From contig RFVF01000017.1 in assembly GCA_009922615.1 (NCBI GenBank), forward strand, positions 1 to 64,000: a DNA stretch of 64,000 nt, given 5' to 3'. Below the pieces are notes generated by a model that saw only the letters and a program-made list of their open reading frames with translations, searched no databases and was not told the DNA's origin. Origin of the DNA: Pseudomonadota bacterium (GTDB taxonomy: Bacteria; Verrucomicrobiota; Verrucomicrobiia; Limisphaerales; SXTU01). Numbering within the stretch: the first letter of the stretch is position 1; every line of letters starts with the position of its first letter. The translations under genes were made by a program, and so were the position numbers. This document shows, in pieces, positions 34,759 to 43,135 of the stretch.

Positions 34759-36249
34759 ATGTTTGAAGCCGCTGAACTTGGCCAGAAGCTCACCAAGGTC
34801 CAATACGAGGCCGAACTGCCGAAGCTGCGCGCGGCCTTGCTGCAGGCGCACTTCGCGCTCAAGGACACTCCGGTGCCGGTCATCGTCATCATCTCTGGCG
34901 CGGACGGGGCCGGGAAAGGGGAAATGGTCCATCGCCTCAACGAGTGGCTCGATCCGCGCGGCGTGGATACGCATGCTTTTTGGCAGAGCTCGGACGAGGA
35001 ACGCGAACGGCCGCGCTACTGGCGCTTCTGGCGCGTGCTGCCCGCGCGGGGGCGGGTGGGCATCCTGTTTGGCTCGTGGTATTCCGAGCCGATCATTCGC
35101 CGCGTTTACGGGGAGATCAAAAGCAGCAAGCTCGACACCGAGTTGGATCGGATTGCCTGCTTCGAGAAAATGCTGGCGGACGACGGCGCGGTGATCGTGA
35201 AGCTGTGGTTCCACCTTTCCAAAAAAGCCCAGCGTCGGCAGTTGAAGGAACTGGAGAGCAACCCCAAGACGCACTGGCGCGTGCTCCCGATGGACTGGCA
35301 GCACTTCAAGCTCTACGACAAATTCACCGAGGCGTCGGAGCGTGCGATCCGGCGCACGGATACGGGCCACGCCCCGTGGCACTTGATCGAGGCTGCGGAC
35401 CGTCGTTATCGCGAGCTGACGGCCGGGAAAATTCTCCTTCAAGCCATCGAGGATCGATTGCAGCAACTGCGACGGAATCCGTCGCCAGCTCCGGCGGCCA
35501 ACCCGGCCGTTGCGTCGCGTCCGTCCCGCCGGGCCAGCACGACCATCCTGGACCACGTCGATCTGACGCAGCAACTGAGCGACAAGGAATACGCGAAGCA
35601 ACTGGAGAAGTATCAAGGCCGCCTGTCACGGCTCGCGTGGGCGGCGTGGGAAAAGAAGGTGGCCAGCGTCGCGCTGTTCGAGGGCTGGGACGCCGCCGGC
35701 AAGGGCAGCGCCATTCGGCGGGTGACCGAGGCGATGGATCCGCGGCTGTATCGCATCGTCCCCATCGCCGCGCCGACGGATGAGGAGCGGGCGCGGCATT
35801 ACCTCTGGCGTTTCTGGCGGCATCTGCCCCGGGCGGGCACGACGACCATTTTTGATCGCTCGTGGTATGGCCGCGTGCTGGTCGAACGCGTCGAGCGCTT
35901 CGCGCGCGAGGACGAATGGCGGCGGGCGTTTCTCGAGATCAACGAGTTTGAAGAGCAGCTCGTCGAGGGCGGAATCGTGGTCTCCAAGTTTTGGATTCAC
36001 ATCGGCAAGGACGAACAGTTGCGCCGCTTCAAACAGCGCGAGGAAATCGCGTTCAAACGCTACAAAATCACCGATGAGGACTGGCGCAACCGGAAGCAGT
36101 GGGACGCCTACAAGGCCGCCATCAACGACATGGTGGCGCACACCAGCACGGAGTTCGCGCCGTGGACGTTGGTGGCGGGCAACGACAAAAAGTTTGCCCG
36201 CGTGCAGATTCTGCGGACGCTGTGCAGGCATCTGGAGGCGGCCCTGTGA
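34759..36249 (+). CDS. pap: Polyphosphate:AMP phosphotransferase (two-domain PPK2)
   Basis: Phosphorylates AMP to ADP with polyphosphate. Two PPK2 domains: Walker A segments SGADGAGKGEM (N-half) and EGWDAAGKGSA (C-half), lid segments RYWRFWRVLP and HYLWRFWRHLP. The C-half has DRSWYGRVLVERVE, the usual catalytic block; the N-half has FGSWYSEPI, lacking the Asp-Arg pair, as is usual for this class. Start at MFEAAELGQ, preceded by AAAGGA at good spacing; an upstream TTG overlaps adk. Together with Adk it can turn AMP and polyphosphate into ATP. Confidence 0.93.
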   Translation: MFEAAELGQKLTKVQYEAELPKLRAALLQAHFALKDTPVPVIVIISGADGAGKGEMVHRLNEWLDPRGVDTHAFWQSSDEERERPRYWRFWRVLPARGRVGILFGSWYSEPIIRRVYGEIKSSKLDTELDRIACFEKMLADDGAVIVKLWFHLSKKAQRRQLKELESNPKTHWRVLPMDWQHFKLYDKFTEASERAIRRTDTGHAPWHLIEAADRRYRELTAGKILLQAIEDRLQQLRRNPSPAPAANPAVASRPSRRASTTILDHVDLTQQLSDKEYAKQLEKYQGRLSRLAWAAWEKKVASVALFEGWDAAGKGSAIRRVTEAMDPRLYRIVPIAAPTDEERARHYLWRFWRHLPRAGTTTIFDRSWYGRVLVERVERFAREDEWRRAFLEINEFEEQLVEGGIVVSKFWIHIGKDEQLRRFKQREEIAFKRYKITDEDWRNRKQWDAYKAAINDMVAHTSTEFAPWTLVAGNDKKFARVQILRTLCRHLEAAL

Positions 36250-36289
36250 AGGACCGGCCGGAGGGGCAAACCGGCTGAACTAAGGCAAC

Positions 36290-38524
36290 ATGGCTCAGGT
36301 AGAGAATTCAACTCAACCCGCTTGGCACGGCGATCTCTGGGGCGGCGTTTCCGCGATGCTCGTGGCGTTGCCGTCGGCGATTGCCTACGGCGTCACCACG
36401 GTCGCGGTGCTTGGCCCGGCGCATTTGGCGCACGGCGCGCTGGCTGGTGTCATCGGTGCGGTGGCATTGGGCATAACGGCTGCCTCTCTGGGGAGTGCCC
36501 GCCAATTGATCTCCGCGCCCTGTGCGCCCGCCGCCGCCATCCTGTCGGCGCTGGCGGCAACGCTGGTGACGCAGGGGCAAGCCGGGCAGAGCGAGTCGGA
36601 ATTGGCAGCTCGAGTGATGTTGTTGATGACGCTGGTTGGGGTGTTTGCGGGGGTGATTCAAATTGTCTTTGGCATCGCCCGGGGTGGCCGGCTCATCAAG
36701 TTCATTCCGTATCCCGTCGTGGCGGGTTACCTCAGTGGCGTTGGGTTGATGATCATTCTGGCTCAGGCGCCGAAGGTGTTTGGGCTGCACGCGGGGAGAG
36801 AGTTTTTGTCCGGCCTGCTGCATCCTGAGCAGTGGAACTTGAACGCGTTGATCATCGGCGGGGTTACGATGCTCGCGATAACCCAGGCGGCGCGCCTGAG
36901 CACTCGCGTGCCGGCGGCGATCACGGGACTCGGGGCCGGACTGCTAGCGTTCGGGGTGTTGGCGCTGTGGCATCCGGAACTCCGCGCGACGGTGCACGAC
37001 GCGCTCGTCGTCGGCCCGATGCAGGGCAGTCTGACCGACGTGGCGTCCATGCTCGGCGGGCGCTGGCAGCTGGCAGCAAATCTTTCAGCCGAGCAACTGT
37101 TCGCATTGCTGACGCCCGCGTTGACGCTCGCCACGCTGCTCTCCATCGACACGTTGAAGACGTGCGTGGTGCTGGATGCGATGAGCGGTGAGCGGACGGA
37201 CTCGAACCGCGAGTTGCTGGGCCAGGGCGCGGGCAACTTGCTCTCGGCCTTGCTGGGCGGCATGCCTGGCGCGGGCACGATGGGACCCACGCTGGTGAAT
37301 TTGAACAGCGGCGGGCAGACCCGCCGCGCGGGCATGATCAGCGGCGGGCTCATCCTTGCCGCGTTTCTGTTTGGCCGGCCGTTGATCGCGTGGCTGCCCA
37401 CTCCCGCGCTGGCGGGCATCCTCATCGTTCTCGGCAGCCGGATGGTGGATCGCGAGAGCCTCCACCTGCTGCGGCATCGGCACACGTTCTTTGACTTCAC
37501 CGTGATGGCGGCGGTTGTGGTGGTGGCGTTGGCTTACAACCTGATTGCCGCGGCGGGCGTGGGCATCGGGCTGGCGCTGGCGTTGTTCATGCGGGAGCTG
37601 ATTCGCAGCTCGGTGATCCGGCGAAAATTGCGGGGTGACCAAGTGTCCTCGCACAAACACCGCCAGAACGAGGAGAAGGCGCTCTTGATCCAGCACGGTG
37701 GGCAAACCGTGCTCTGTGAACTACAAGGCAGCCTGTTCTTCGGCACCACGGACCAGCTCCTCACCGAGCTCGATGCGGACATTCGCAACTGCCGTTACGT
37801 TCTGCTCGACATGCGGCGGGTGCAATCCTTCGACTTTACCGCCGGTCATGTGTTGCAGGTCATCTACAAGCAGGTGAAAGCCCACGATGGTTTTCTGCTT
37901 TTGTGCAGCCTACCCACCCATCTCGCCACCGGGCTGGGGCTGGCGAATTATCTCCGGCTTCTGGGAATTCTCGAGGACGACGAGCATCTCCGCCTCTTCG
38001 ATAATCGCGACGAGGCGCTGGAATGGGTGGAGGATCGCATCCTGGCGGGGCTGGCCACGAACGCCGTGCCGCAGGTCTTGCCCACGCTGGAGCAGATACC
38101 GCTTTTCGCCGGGTTGAAACTGCCGGAGGCCTTCACCCAGTTGCGCACGATCGTCGAGGAGCGCACGGTCAAAGCGGGTGAATTCATTTTCCACAAAGGC
38201 GACATGGGCGGGGAGCTGTTCATCCTCCGGGCCGGCAGCGTGAGCGTGAACCTGCCGTTGAAAGCCGGGCATCACTATCACCTGACCACGTTTTCCGACG
38301 GCCACTTTTTCGGCGACATGGCTTTCTTCGACCGTCAATCGCGTTCGGCTGACGCGGTTGCGGTGACGGAGGCACATTTGTTTGTTCTGCCACGCAGCCG
38401 GTTCGAGGCGCTGGCCAAGGAGCATCCCGAGCTGGCTCTGGAGATTCTGCGTCGACTCGGACGCGAGATGGCGATCCGTCTGCGCTTCGCGAACAGCGAA
38501 CTGCGCGCCCTGCACCAGTCGTGA
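36290..38524 (+). CDS. SulP-family anion transporter with STAS and cyclic-nucleotide-binding domains
   Basis: A 744-residue protein. Residues about 1-440 form the SulP membrane domain (ALPSAIAYGVTTVAVLGP, GGMPGAGTMGPTLVNLNSGG), which carries sulfate, bicarbonate or dicarboxylates. STAS follows (about 465-580, LDMRRVQSFDFTAGHVLQVI), then a cNMP-binding domain (about 600-735) with GEFIFHKGDMGGELFILRAG and GHFFGDMAFFDRQSRSADAVA, close to the phosphate-binding cassette of Crp-like proteins. Transport may thus be controlled by cAMP or a similar ligand (inference). It lies 40 bases after pap in the same direction. Confidence 0.92.
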   Translation: MAQVENSTQPAWHGDLWGGVSAMLVALPSAIAYGVTTVAVLGPAHLAHGALAGVIGAVALGITAASLGSARQLISAPCAPAAAILSALAATLVTQGQAGQSESELAARVMLLMTLVGVFAGVIQIVFGIARGGRLIKFIPYPVVAGYLSGVGLMIILAQAPKVFGLHAGREFLSGLLHPEQWNLNALIIGGVTMLAITQAARLSTRVPAAITGLGAGLLAFGVLALWHPELRATVHDALVVGPMQGSLTDVASMLGGRWQLAANLSAEQLFALLTPALTLATLLSIDTLKTCVVLDAMSGERTDSNRELLGQGAGNLLSALLGGMPGAGTMGPTLVNLNSGGQTRRAGMISGGLILAAFLFGRPLIAWLPTPALAGILIVLGSRMVDRESLHLLRHRHTFFDFTVMAAVVVVALAYNLIAAAGVGIGLALALFMRELIRSSVIRRKLRGDQVSSHKHRQNEEKALLIQHGGQTVLCELQGSLFFGTTDQLLTELDADIRNCRYVLLDMRRVQSFDFTAGHVLQVIYKQVKAHDGFLLLCSLPTHLATGLGLANYLRLLGILEDDEHLRLFDNRDEALEWVEDRILAGLATNAVPQVLPTLEQIPLFAGLKLPEAFTQLRTIVEERTVKAGEFIFHKGDMGGELFILRAGSVSVNLPLKAGHHYHLTTFSDGHFFGDMAFFDRQSRSADAVAVTEAHLFVLPRSRFEALAKEHPELALEILRRLGREMAIRLRFANSELRALHQS

Positions 38525-38908
38525 GTCACCGCGGTTCGACCAGAACAAAGGCGGCGGTTGCCATCGCGTGTGGGTGTTGAAGCTGGCACCGCTCGTTGAA
38601 TCGAAGGCGAAGCTGGAAGCGCTTTCCTAACGGGAGCGTCGAAGGCCAAGCGGCGCACGGTCTGTTTTCTTAACGCTGACGCGGCCTATACGCAAACTCT
38701 GGACCTGATCATCGGGGCATTGTTTCGCATTGCTACCACAGGTGGCGCAAATCCATGTGTTCAAGTTTCGACAGACTATTTGATTTGGTTCGCAAGCAGT
38801 TGGTTTGCGAAAAAGGCTACTCTGCGGGAAGTCTTTGACATCAATTCTAAAGTTGGATCGCAAGCCAGAAAGTTTCGCCAACATGGCCTGTGAGACCGGG
38901 CGGGAAGT
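38525..38908. other. Noncoding gap between SulP gene and tRNA-His
   Basis: No convincing gene. A 7-base inverted repeat, TTCGCAA and TTGCGAA (about 38806-38828), is followed by AAAA on the plus strand. A minus-strand open frame in this area runs through the tRNA and was discarded. The gap could hold the 3' end of the SulP operon transcript and of the tRNA transcript. Confidence 0.5.
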
Positions 38909-38984
38909 TGGGGTGACCGACGGGATTCGAACCCGCAACAGCCAGAATCACAATCTGGGACTCTACCATTGAGCTACGGCCACC
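38909..38984 (-). tRNA. tRNA-His (GTG)
   Basis: Full cloverleaf on the minus strand. Anticodon stem CCAGA/TCTGG encloses the loop TTGTGAT with anticodon GTG. The T arm reads GCGGGTTCGAATCCCGT. The acceptor has the extra 5' G that pairs with C73, diagnostic of tRNA-His, with one G-T wobble pair. The 3' CCA is encoded. It lies 50 bases downstream of the metallo-hydrolase gene. Confidence 0.96.
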
Positions 38985-39034
38985 GCTCGCGTGCGGGAAG
39001 TTAGGGACTCACGCCCTTCGGGTCAAGCGCCCGC

Positions 39035-40411
39035 TCACGCTTCCACCAGCAGACCGGGCGTGGGCTGGATCACGCGAATTTTCGGATGGCGAGCGGCGAT
39101 TTGCTCGGCAAACCAGCTCCGTGCGTCGGCATCGCCATGGCCGAGGAAGACGGTGTGGGGTGAGACTTCACCGACGAAATCGAGGAGTTCACCACGATTG
39201 GCGTGCGCGGAGAGATCGAAATCACGCATTTCGCAGTTACGCGTGAGTTGTCCGCCGCTGGGGCTGAAGAAGAAGGGTTCGCCGATCTGGCTGGCCTTGA
39301 GGTGGCCGCCGGGTGTGTTGGGGTCCGCGTAGCCGACGAAGAAAATCCCGTGGCGTTTGTCGCCCATCATGCGCGCGGCGAGGTCGTGCGCGGCGGTGTG
39401 CTCGCTCATCATGCCGGCGGTAATGACGAAGATGCGGCCGCCCGCGAGCTTCATCGTCTCGGCCTGGCCTTTTTCGAGGACGACGAGATTCAAGGCTTCG
39501 TGGAGCTGGAGGTTACTGTGGAGGCGGTGGGCGCGGTGGGCTTCGAGGTCGTAAATTTCCGTGAAGACCCGACCGAGGCCGCCGATGTAAATGGGCTGGT
39601 GCTTGAGTTTCCCGGCGCGGATTGCCAGCGCGAGCGCGGCGAGGACTTCCTGCGTGCGCCCCAAGGCGAAGGTCGGGATGAGCACGCTGCCCTTGCGTTT
39701 GAGGGTTTCGCGGATGGCTTCGATGAGGCGGTCGAGTTCGACTTCGCGGCTGAACGTGGGCGGGACCGCGCGGTTGCCGCGCGTGGTTTCCATGATGAGC
39801 ACGTCGGCCTTTACGTCCTCGAAGCGTGCACCCTTGAGGATGGTCTGGTCGTGGAAGCAGACGTCCCCGCTGTAAAACAGGGTCTCGCGCTTGCCGCGCA
39901 CGAGGAGTCCGGCGGAACCCAGTGCGTGCCCGGCGTCGAAGAACTCCAGCGTGGGCGAGGTGCCGCCGGCGCGGGTCTTTTGGAAGCCGGCCCATTCGAT
40001 TTCGCGGTTATATTTGAAGCCTTGGAAGAGCGGCGCGATTTCATCCAGTTCCTCGTGGGTGTAGAGCGGGTAGTCGCGGATGTCGGATTCTTCGCGTTGG
40101 CGTTTCATCACGTTGACCGAGTTGTGCAGCACGCGCTCAACGAGGAAGTAGCTCAACTCGGTCATCAGGACGTGTGCGCGGCGATGGTGCCGCACGGCGA
40201 CGGGCAGGCCGCCGACGTGGTCGTGATGGCAGTGGGTGATGGCGATGGCATCCAGCTCGGTGTCCTTGACCAAATCGAGCAGGGGCAGGCTGGCGCGGCC
40301 CTCAAGTTTGGGGTGGACGCCGGCATCCATGAGCAGGCGGTGCCCGTCGAGTTCGAGCCACCAGGCGCTGGCGCCAATGTCGGTGTCGGGGTTGAGGTTG
40401 CGGATTCGCAT
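39035..40411 (-). CDS. MBL-fold metallo-hydrolase with beta-CASP and RMMBL domains
   Basis: A 458-residue protein of the CPSF/RNase J-like group that processes RNA. Metal ligands: HCHHDHVGG (motif 2), FFDAGHALGSAG (motif 3) and FYSGDV (motif 4). The beta-CASP domain includes PTFALGRTQEVLAAL; the RMMBL part has FDLSAHANRGELLDFV and FLGHGD. Start at MRIRNLNPDTD; the longer frame adds 12 residues without similarity. An RNA substrate is inferred from the family only. Confidence 0.88.
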   Translation of the reverse strand: MRIRNLNPDTDIGASAWWLELDGHRLLMDAGVHPKLEGRASLPLLDLVKDTELDAIAITHCHHDHVGGLPVAVRHHRRAHVLMTELSYFLVERVLHNSVNVMKRQREESDIRDYPLYTHEELDEIAPLFQGFKYNREIEWAGFQKTRAGGTSPTLEFFDAGHALGSAGLLVRGKRETLFYSGDVCFHDQTILKGARFEDVKADVLIMETTRGNRAVPPTFSREVELDRLIEAIRETLKRKGSVLIPTFALGRTQEVLAALALAIRAGKLKHQPIYIGGLGRVFTEIYDLEAHRAHRLHSNLQLHEALNLVVLEKGQAETMKLAGGRIFVITAGMMSEHTAAHDLAARMMGDKRHGIFFVGYADPNTPGGHLKASQIGEPFFFSPSGGQLTRNCEMRDFDLSAHANRGELLDFVGEVSPHTVFLGHGDADARSWFAEQIAARHPKIRVIQPTPGLLVEA

Positions 40412-40566
40412 GAGAGGAACAGAACAGGTTTCCCGGAGTTTGGACACTGCAATCTCCGGGCGGGCGGGTCAGGCCGAGAAATTTTACCGGCGGAAAGGGG
40501 GAATTTTGAACAACCGATCCAAGGTCACGTCAATTAAACCGAAGTTGGTTTGGTTGTTGGGGTTGG

Positions 40567-40596
40567 GAGCGGGTGGCGAGCAATCGCTGCCCGCTC
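40567..40596. other. Hairpin in gap upstream of beta-CASP gene
   Basis: GAGCGGG and CCCGCTC with an inner GCGA/TCGC pair. It lies between the DUF4412-like gene and the metallo-hydrolase gene. No T-run follows, so terminator function is doubtful. Neighbouring bases repeat GAGCAATC in inverted form (about 40578 and 40617). Confidence 0.35.
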
Positions 40597-40693
40597 CTTC
40601 TGCTTTCAACGGGGAGGATTGCTCGGCTCGCCGCGCGGTATGGGCACCCCCCCAGTTGGCCGCAAAACCCACCGTTCCCTGGATCGAGTTGAA

Positions 40694-41461
40694 CTACTTC
40701 AACTGGCCGGTGATGCCGCCCAATGATCGCAAGGCGGCGGCTTGGATCAGCGCGTTCAAGTCGGCCTGCTTGGCCATTCCAGGGGGCACTTGGAAGTAGG
40801 CCGCGTCCGGCTGGCCCAGGCGCACGTTGCTCAATTGGAGCTGGTAGGTTTGCTTGTCCTTGGTGATGGCGATCTTGATTGGAAGGTTTTGCAGATTGGT
40901 GGCCTGCCAGACGGTGGCCGTGCCGTCGTCGCCCGGCACCTTGACGGCATATTTCACCGTCGGCTGGCCGGCGACCAGTTCCCGGCCCAGCTCTTTCTTT
41001 TCCAAGCGGCCGATTTTTTCCTGGGCCTGTTGCTGCACGCCCTCGGGTTTCGGCAGGGCCAGGTCGAGGTAGGATTTCATGCCGGGGAATACGAGCGTCA
41101 GAGGCTTGCCGGGCAGGTAAATGAAAAACATCCGGTCGAGGCCCATGTCCTTGATGCCGTTGATGGATTCGGGCGGCAGCTCGGCGCTCTTGACGTTGGC
41201 GAGGTTCAGCTCCCAACGCATCTTGCCATCCGCCATGGCGACACCAAACGGCAGCTTCATCGCCTCGGCACCTTCCTTCGCGGGCAGGGTCAACTCAACG
41301 CCCGCCGTGAAGGCCCGGGTGTCACTGAAGAATTCCGACAGCGCGGCCGCGAGGAACGGGGCTTGCGTGTTGATCGCCGGAAGACCTGTGGCCGATTGCG
41401 CGCGAATGTCACCGGCCAGCAACAGCAAGGCGGCCCACAGCGCAGCGAGGAATGCTTTCAT
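40694..41461 (-). CDS. Secreted protein, DUF4412/LolA-like beta fold
   Basis: A 255-residue protein with a signal peptide (MKAFLAALWAALLLLAGDIRA). The rest alternates short strands such as FTAGVELTLPAK, KMRWELNLANV and PLTLVFPGMKSYLDLALP, followed by ELVAGQPTVKYAVKVPG, as in DUF4412 proteins of Verrucomicrobiota that resemble the LolA/LppX half-barrel. No lipobox is visible. A role in carrying or sensing a hydrophobic ligand is only suggested by the fold. It lies 37 bases downstream of the yceI-like gene. Confidence 0.72.
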   Translation of the reverse strand: MKAFLAALWAALLLLAGDIRAQSATGLPAINTQAPFLAAALSEFFSDTRAFTAGVELTLPAKEGAEAMKLPFGVAMADGKMRWELNLANVKSAELPPESINGIKDMGLDRMFFIYLPGKPLTLVFPGMKSYLDLALPKPEGVQQQAQEKIGRLEKKELGRELVAGQPTVKYAVKVPGDDGTATVWQATNLQNLPIKIAITKDKQTYQLQLSNVRLGQPDAAYFQVPPGMAKQADLNALIQAAALRSLGGITGQLK

Positions 41462-41498
41462 GATGGGAAGAGTAACACGCCGGAATGGAATTGCCGGC

Positions 41499-42128
41499 CT
41501 ACTTTTTGGCCACGGCCCACACGAAGGTTAGCTTCACTTCGTCGCCAGTCTTGATCAGGCCGATGGCGGCGGTGGGCGCGGGCGGCGTGATCTTGAAGTC
41601 CGTCATCTTCACCGTGGTAGCTCCCGAGAACGATGTATGCGACTGGTCCACGCGCCGGAGCATGGTCACGGGGAAGGTGATTTCCTTGGTCACCCCGGAG
41701 ACGGTGAGGGTGCCCTTGGCCTCGAAATTAACGCTCGTGCCCTTCACCTCCTTGAGCGTGAGCTCGACGAGTTTGTAAGTGATGCGCGGATTCTCCTTTT
41801 CCTTCATCGCCTCCTGCATCACGGCGTCCATCGCCTTGCCGCTGCTGCATTTCAGCGAGCGCACGGCCACGAAGGTCTCGCCCTTGGCGGCGACCTTGCC
41901 GGGCTTGGCCTTGTCCGGCGCTTCCACTAACGCCGCGTCCAGTTCGATGAACCCACCGATGAGCTGGCTCTCCGCATGCCAGTCATGGATGGTCGAGGTG
42001 CCGTCCATGCGCATCTTGCTGCCGGGCTGCGATTCGTAGCGGACGAGGGTCTGGGCGGACGCGGCCCCGGCGAGGCAGAGCAGGAGGGCACTCAGGCGAA
42101 GCAGTTGAGACAGGCGGTTTGTTTTCAT
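41499..42128 (-). CDS. YceI-family secreted protein
   Basis: A 209-residue protein with signal peptide (MKTNRLSQLLRLSALLLCLA to about residue 25). The YceI/lipocalin-like barrel shows STIHDWHAES, MQEAMKEKENPRITYKL, LTVSGVTKEITFPV and VKMTDFKITPP. YceI proteins bind isoprenoid lipids in the periplasm. The frame extends 43 codons upstream, but ATG 42128 starts the signal peptide. Divergent from the aminotransferase gene (112-base gap). Confidence 0.85.
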   Translation of the reverse strand: MKTNRLSQLLRLSALLLCLAGAASAQTLVRYESQPGSKMRMDGTSTIHDWHAESQLIGGFIELDAALVEAPDKAKPGKVAAKGETFVAVRSLKCSSGKAMDAVMQEAMKEKENPRITYKLVELTLKEVKGTSVNFEAKGTLTVSGVTKEITFPVTMLRRVDQSHTSFSGATTVKMTDFKITPPAPTAAIGLIKTGDEVKLTFVWAVAKK

Positions 42129-42240
42129 CACGGTTGTTTGGAATCGGAATGCGGCGCGATTGCAGCGGTTCGACGCGACGGCGTCAAACACCATTCGGCG
42201 CGGGCTTGCCAACGGCCCGGCGCTGCGGGACAAACGGCTC

Positions 42241-43101
42241 GTGATCGTTTTCCTCAACGGCGAGTTCGTGCCCGAGAACGAGGCCGTCGTGTCCGTTTTC
42301 GACCGGGGCTTCCTCTATGGCGATGGCTTGTTCGAGACACTGAAGATCATCAGCGCGATTCCCATTCGCTGGGATGCCCATTGGCAGCGGCTCGCCGATG
42401 GCGCGGCGCGGCTGAACCTCCACTTGCCCTATACCTCCGAGTTTCTCCGTGATCAAGCCATCGAACTTTGCTGGAGCAACGACCTTGAAGAATGCCTGCT
42501 CCGCATCACCGTTTCCCGTGGCGTGGGGCCCCGAGGCTATTCGCCTCGTGGAGCCGATGAACCGACGGTTGTCATGTCGGTGCATAGCTCGCCGAATCAC
42601 GCGGCAACCTCACCCGAGCGAAAACTCCGCACCGCCTCGCTGCGGCTGCCGGAGGGCGACATCCTCTCTGCCTGCAAGTCCGCCAACAAACTCCTCCATG
42701 TCCTGGCCCGCGCGGAGGCTGAAAACGCCGGGGCTGACGAGGCACTGCTGCTCAACGTGCGTGGCGAAGTCGCCGAGGCCACCAGTGCCAACGTGTTTTG
42801 GATCGAGGCCGGTGCCGTCCACACTCCGCCGCTCGCATCCGGCGCGTTGCCGGGGGTCACGCGCGCGGAGGTGCTGGCGTGGTGTCGCTCGCAGGGCCTT
42901 GCCCTCCACGAGACCGTGTCGGACTTGACGCGCTTGTATCGGGCTGACGGGTGTTTCCTCACGGCGAGTTCCTGGGGCGTGGTCGAGGTCGTCGAGCTGG
43001 ATGGAAAACCCTTGGCCACATCACCATTGACCAATCGTATACGTGACGCGTTGTTCGCCGCCTGGGTGGCGGAGGCGAAATCGTATCGAATGGGCAAGTG
43101 A
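42241..43101 (+). CDS. Class IV aminotransferase (aminodeoxychorismate lyase / branched-chain type)
   Basis: PLP enzyme of fold type IV, 286 residues from a GTG start (MIVFLNGEFVPENEA), where homology begins. Motifs: FDRGFLYGDGLFETLK, CKSANKLLHVLARAEAE with the PLP lysine, NVRGEVAEATSANVFW and TPPLASGALPGVTR. This set fits PabC-like 4-amino-4-deoxychorismate lyase, D-amino-acid or branched-chain aminotransferase; I cannot choose between them. No folate or branched-chain genes adjoin. Confidence 0.85.
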   Translation: MIVFLNGEFVPENEAVVSVFDRGFLYGDGLFETLKIISAIPIRWDAHWQRLADGAARLNLHLPYTSEFLRDQAIELCWSNDLEECLLRITVSRGVGPRGYSPRGADEPTVVMSVHSSPNHAATSPERKLRTASLRLPEGDILSACKSANKLLHVLARAEAENAGADEALLLNVRGEVAEATSANVFWIEAGAVHTPPLASGALPGVTRAEVLAWCRSQGLALHETVSDLTRLYRADGCFLTASSWGVVEVVELDGKPLATSPLTNRIRDALFAAWVAEAKSYRMGK

Positions 43102-43135
43102 GCGGGCTCCGTCAAGCTTACGTAAGCAATCGCTC

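Noticed and set aside
38627-38938. Minus-strand frame of 103 codons overlapping tRNA-His
   Set aside because: Its N-terminus (MRVRIPSVTPTS) is the well-known mistranslation of a tRNA gene.
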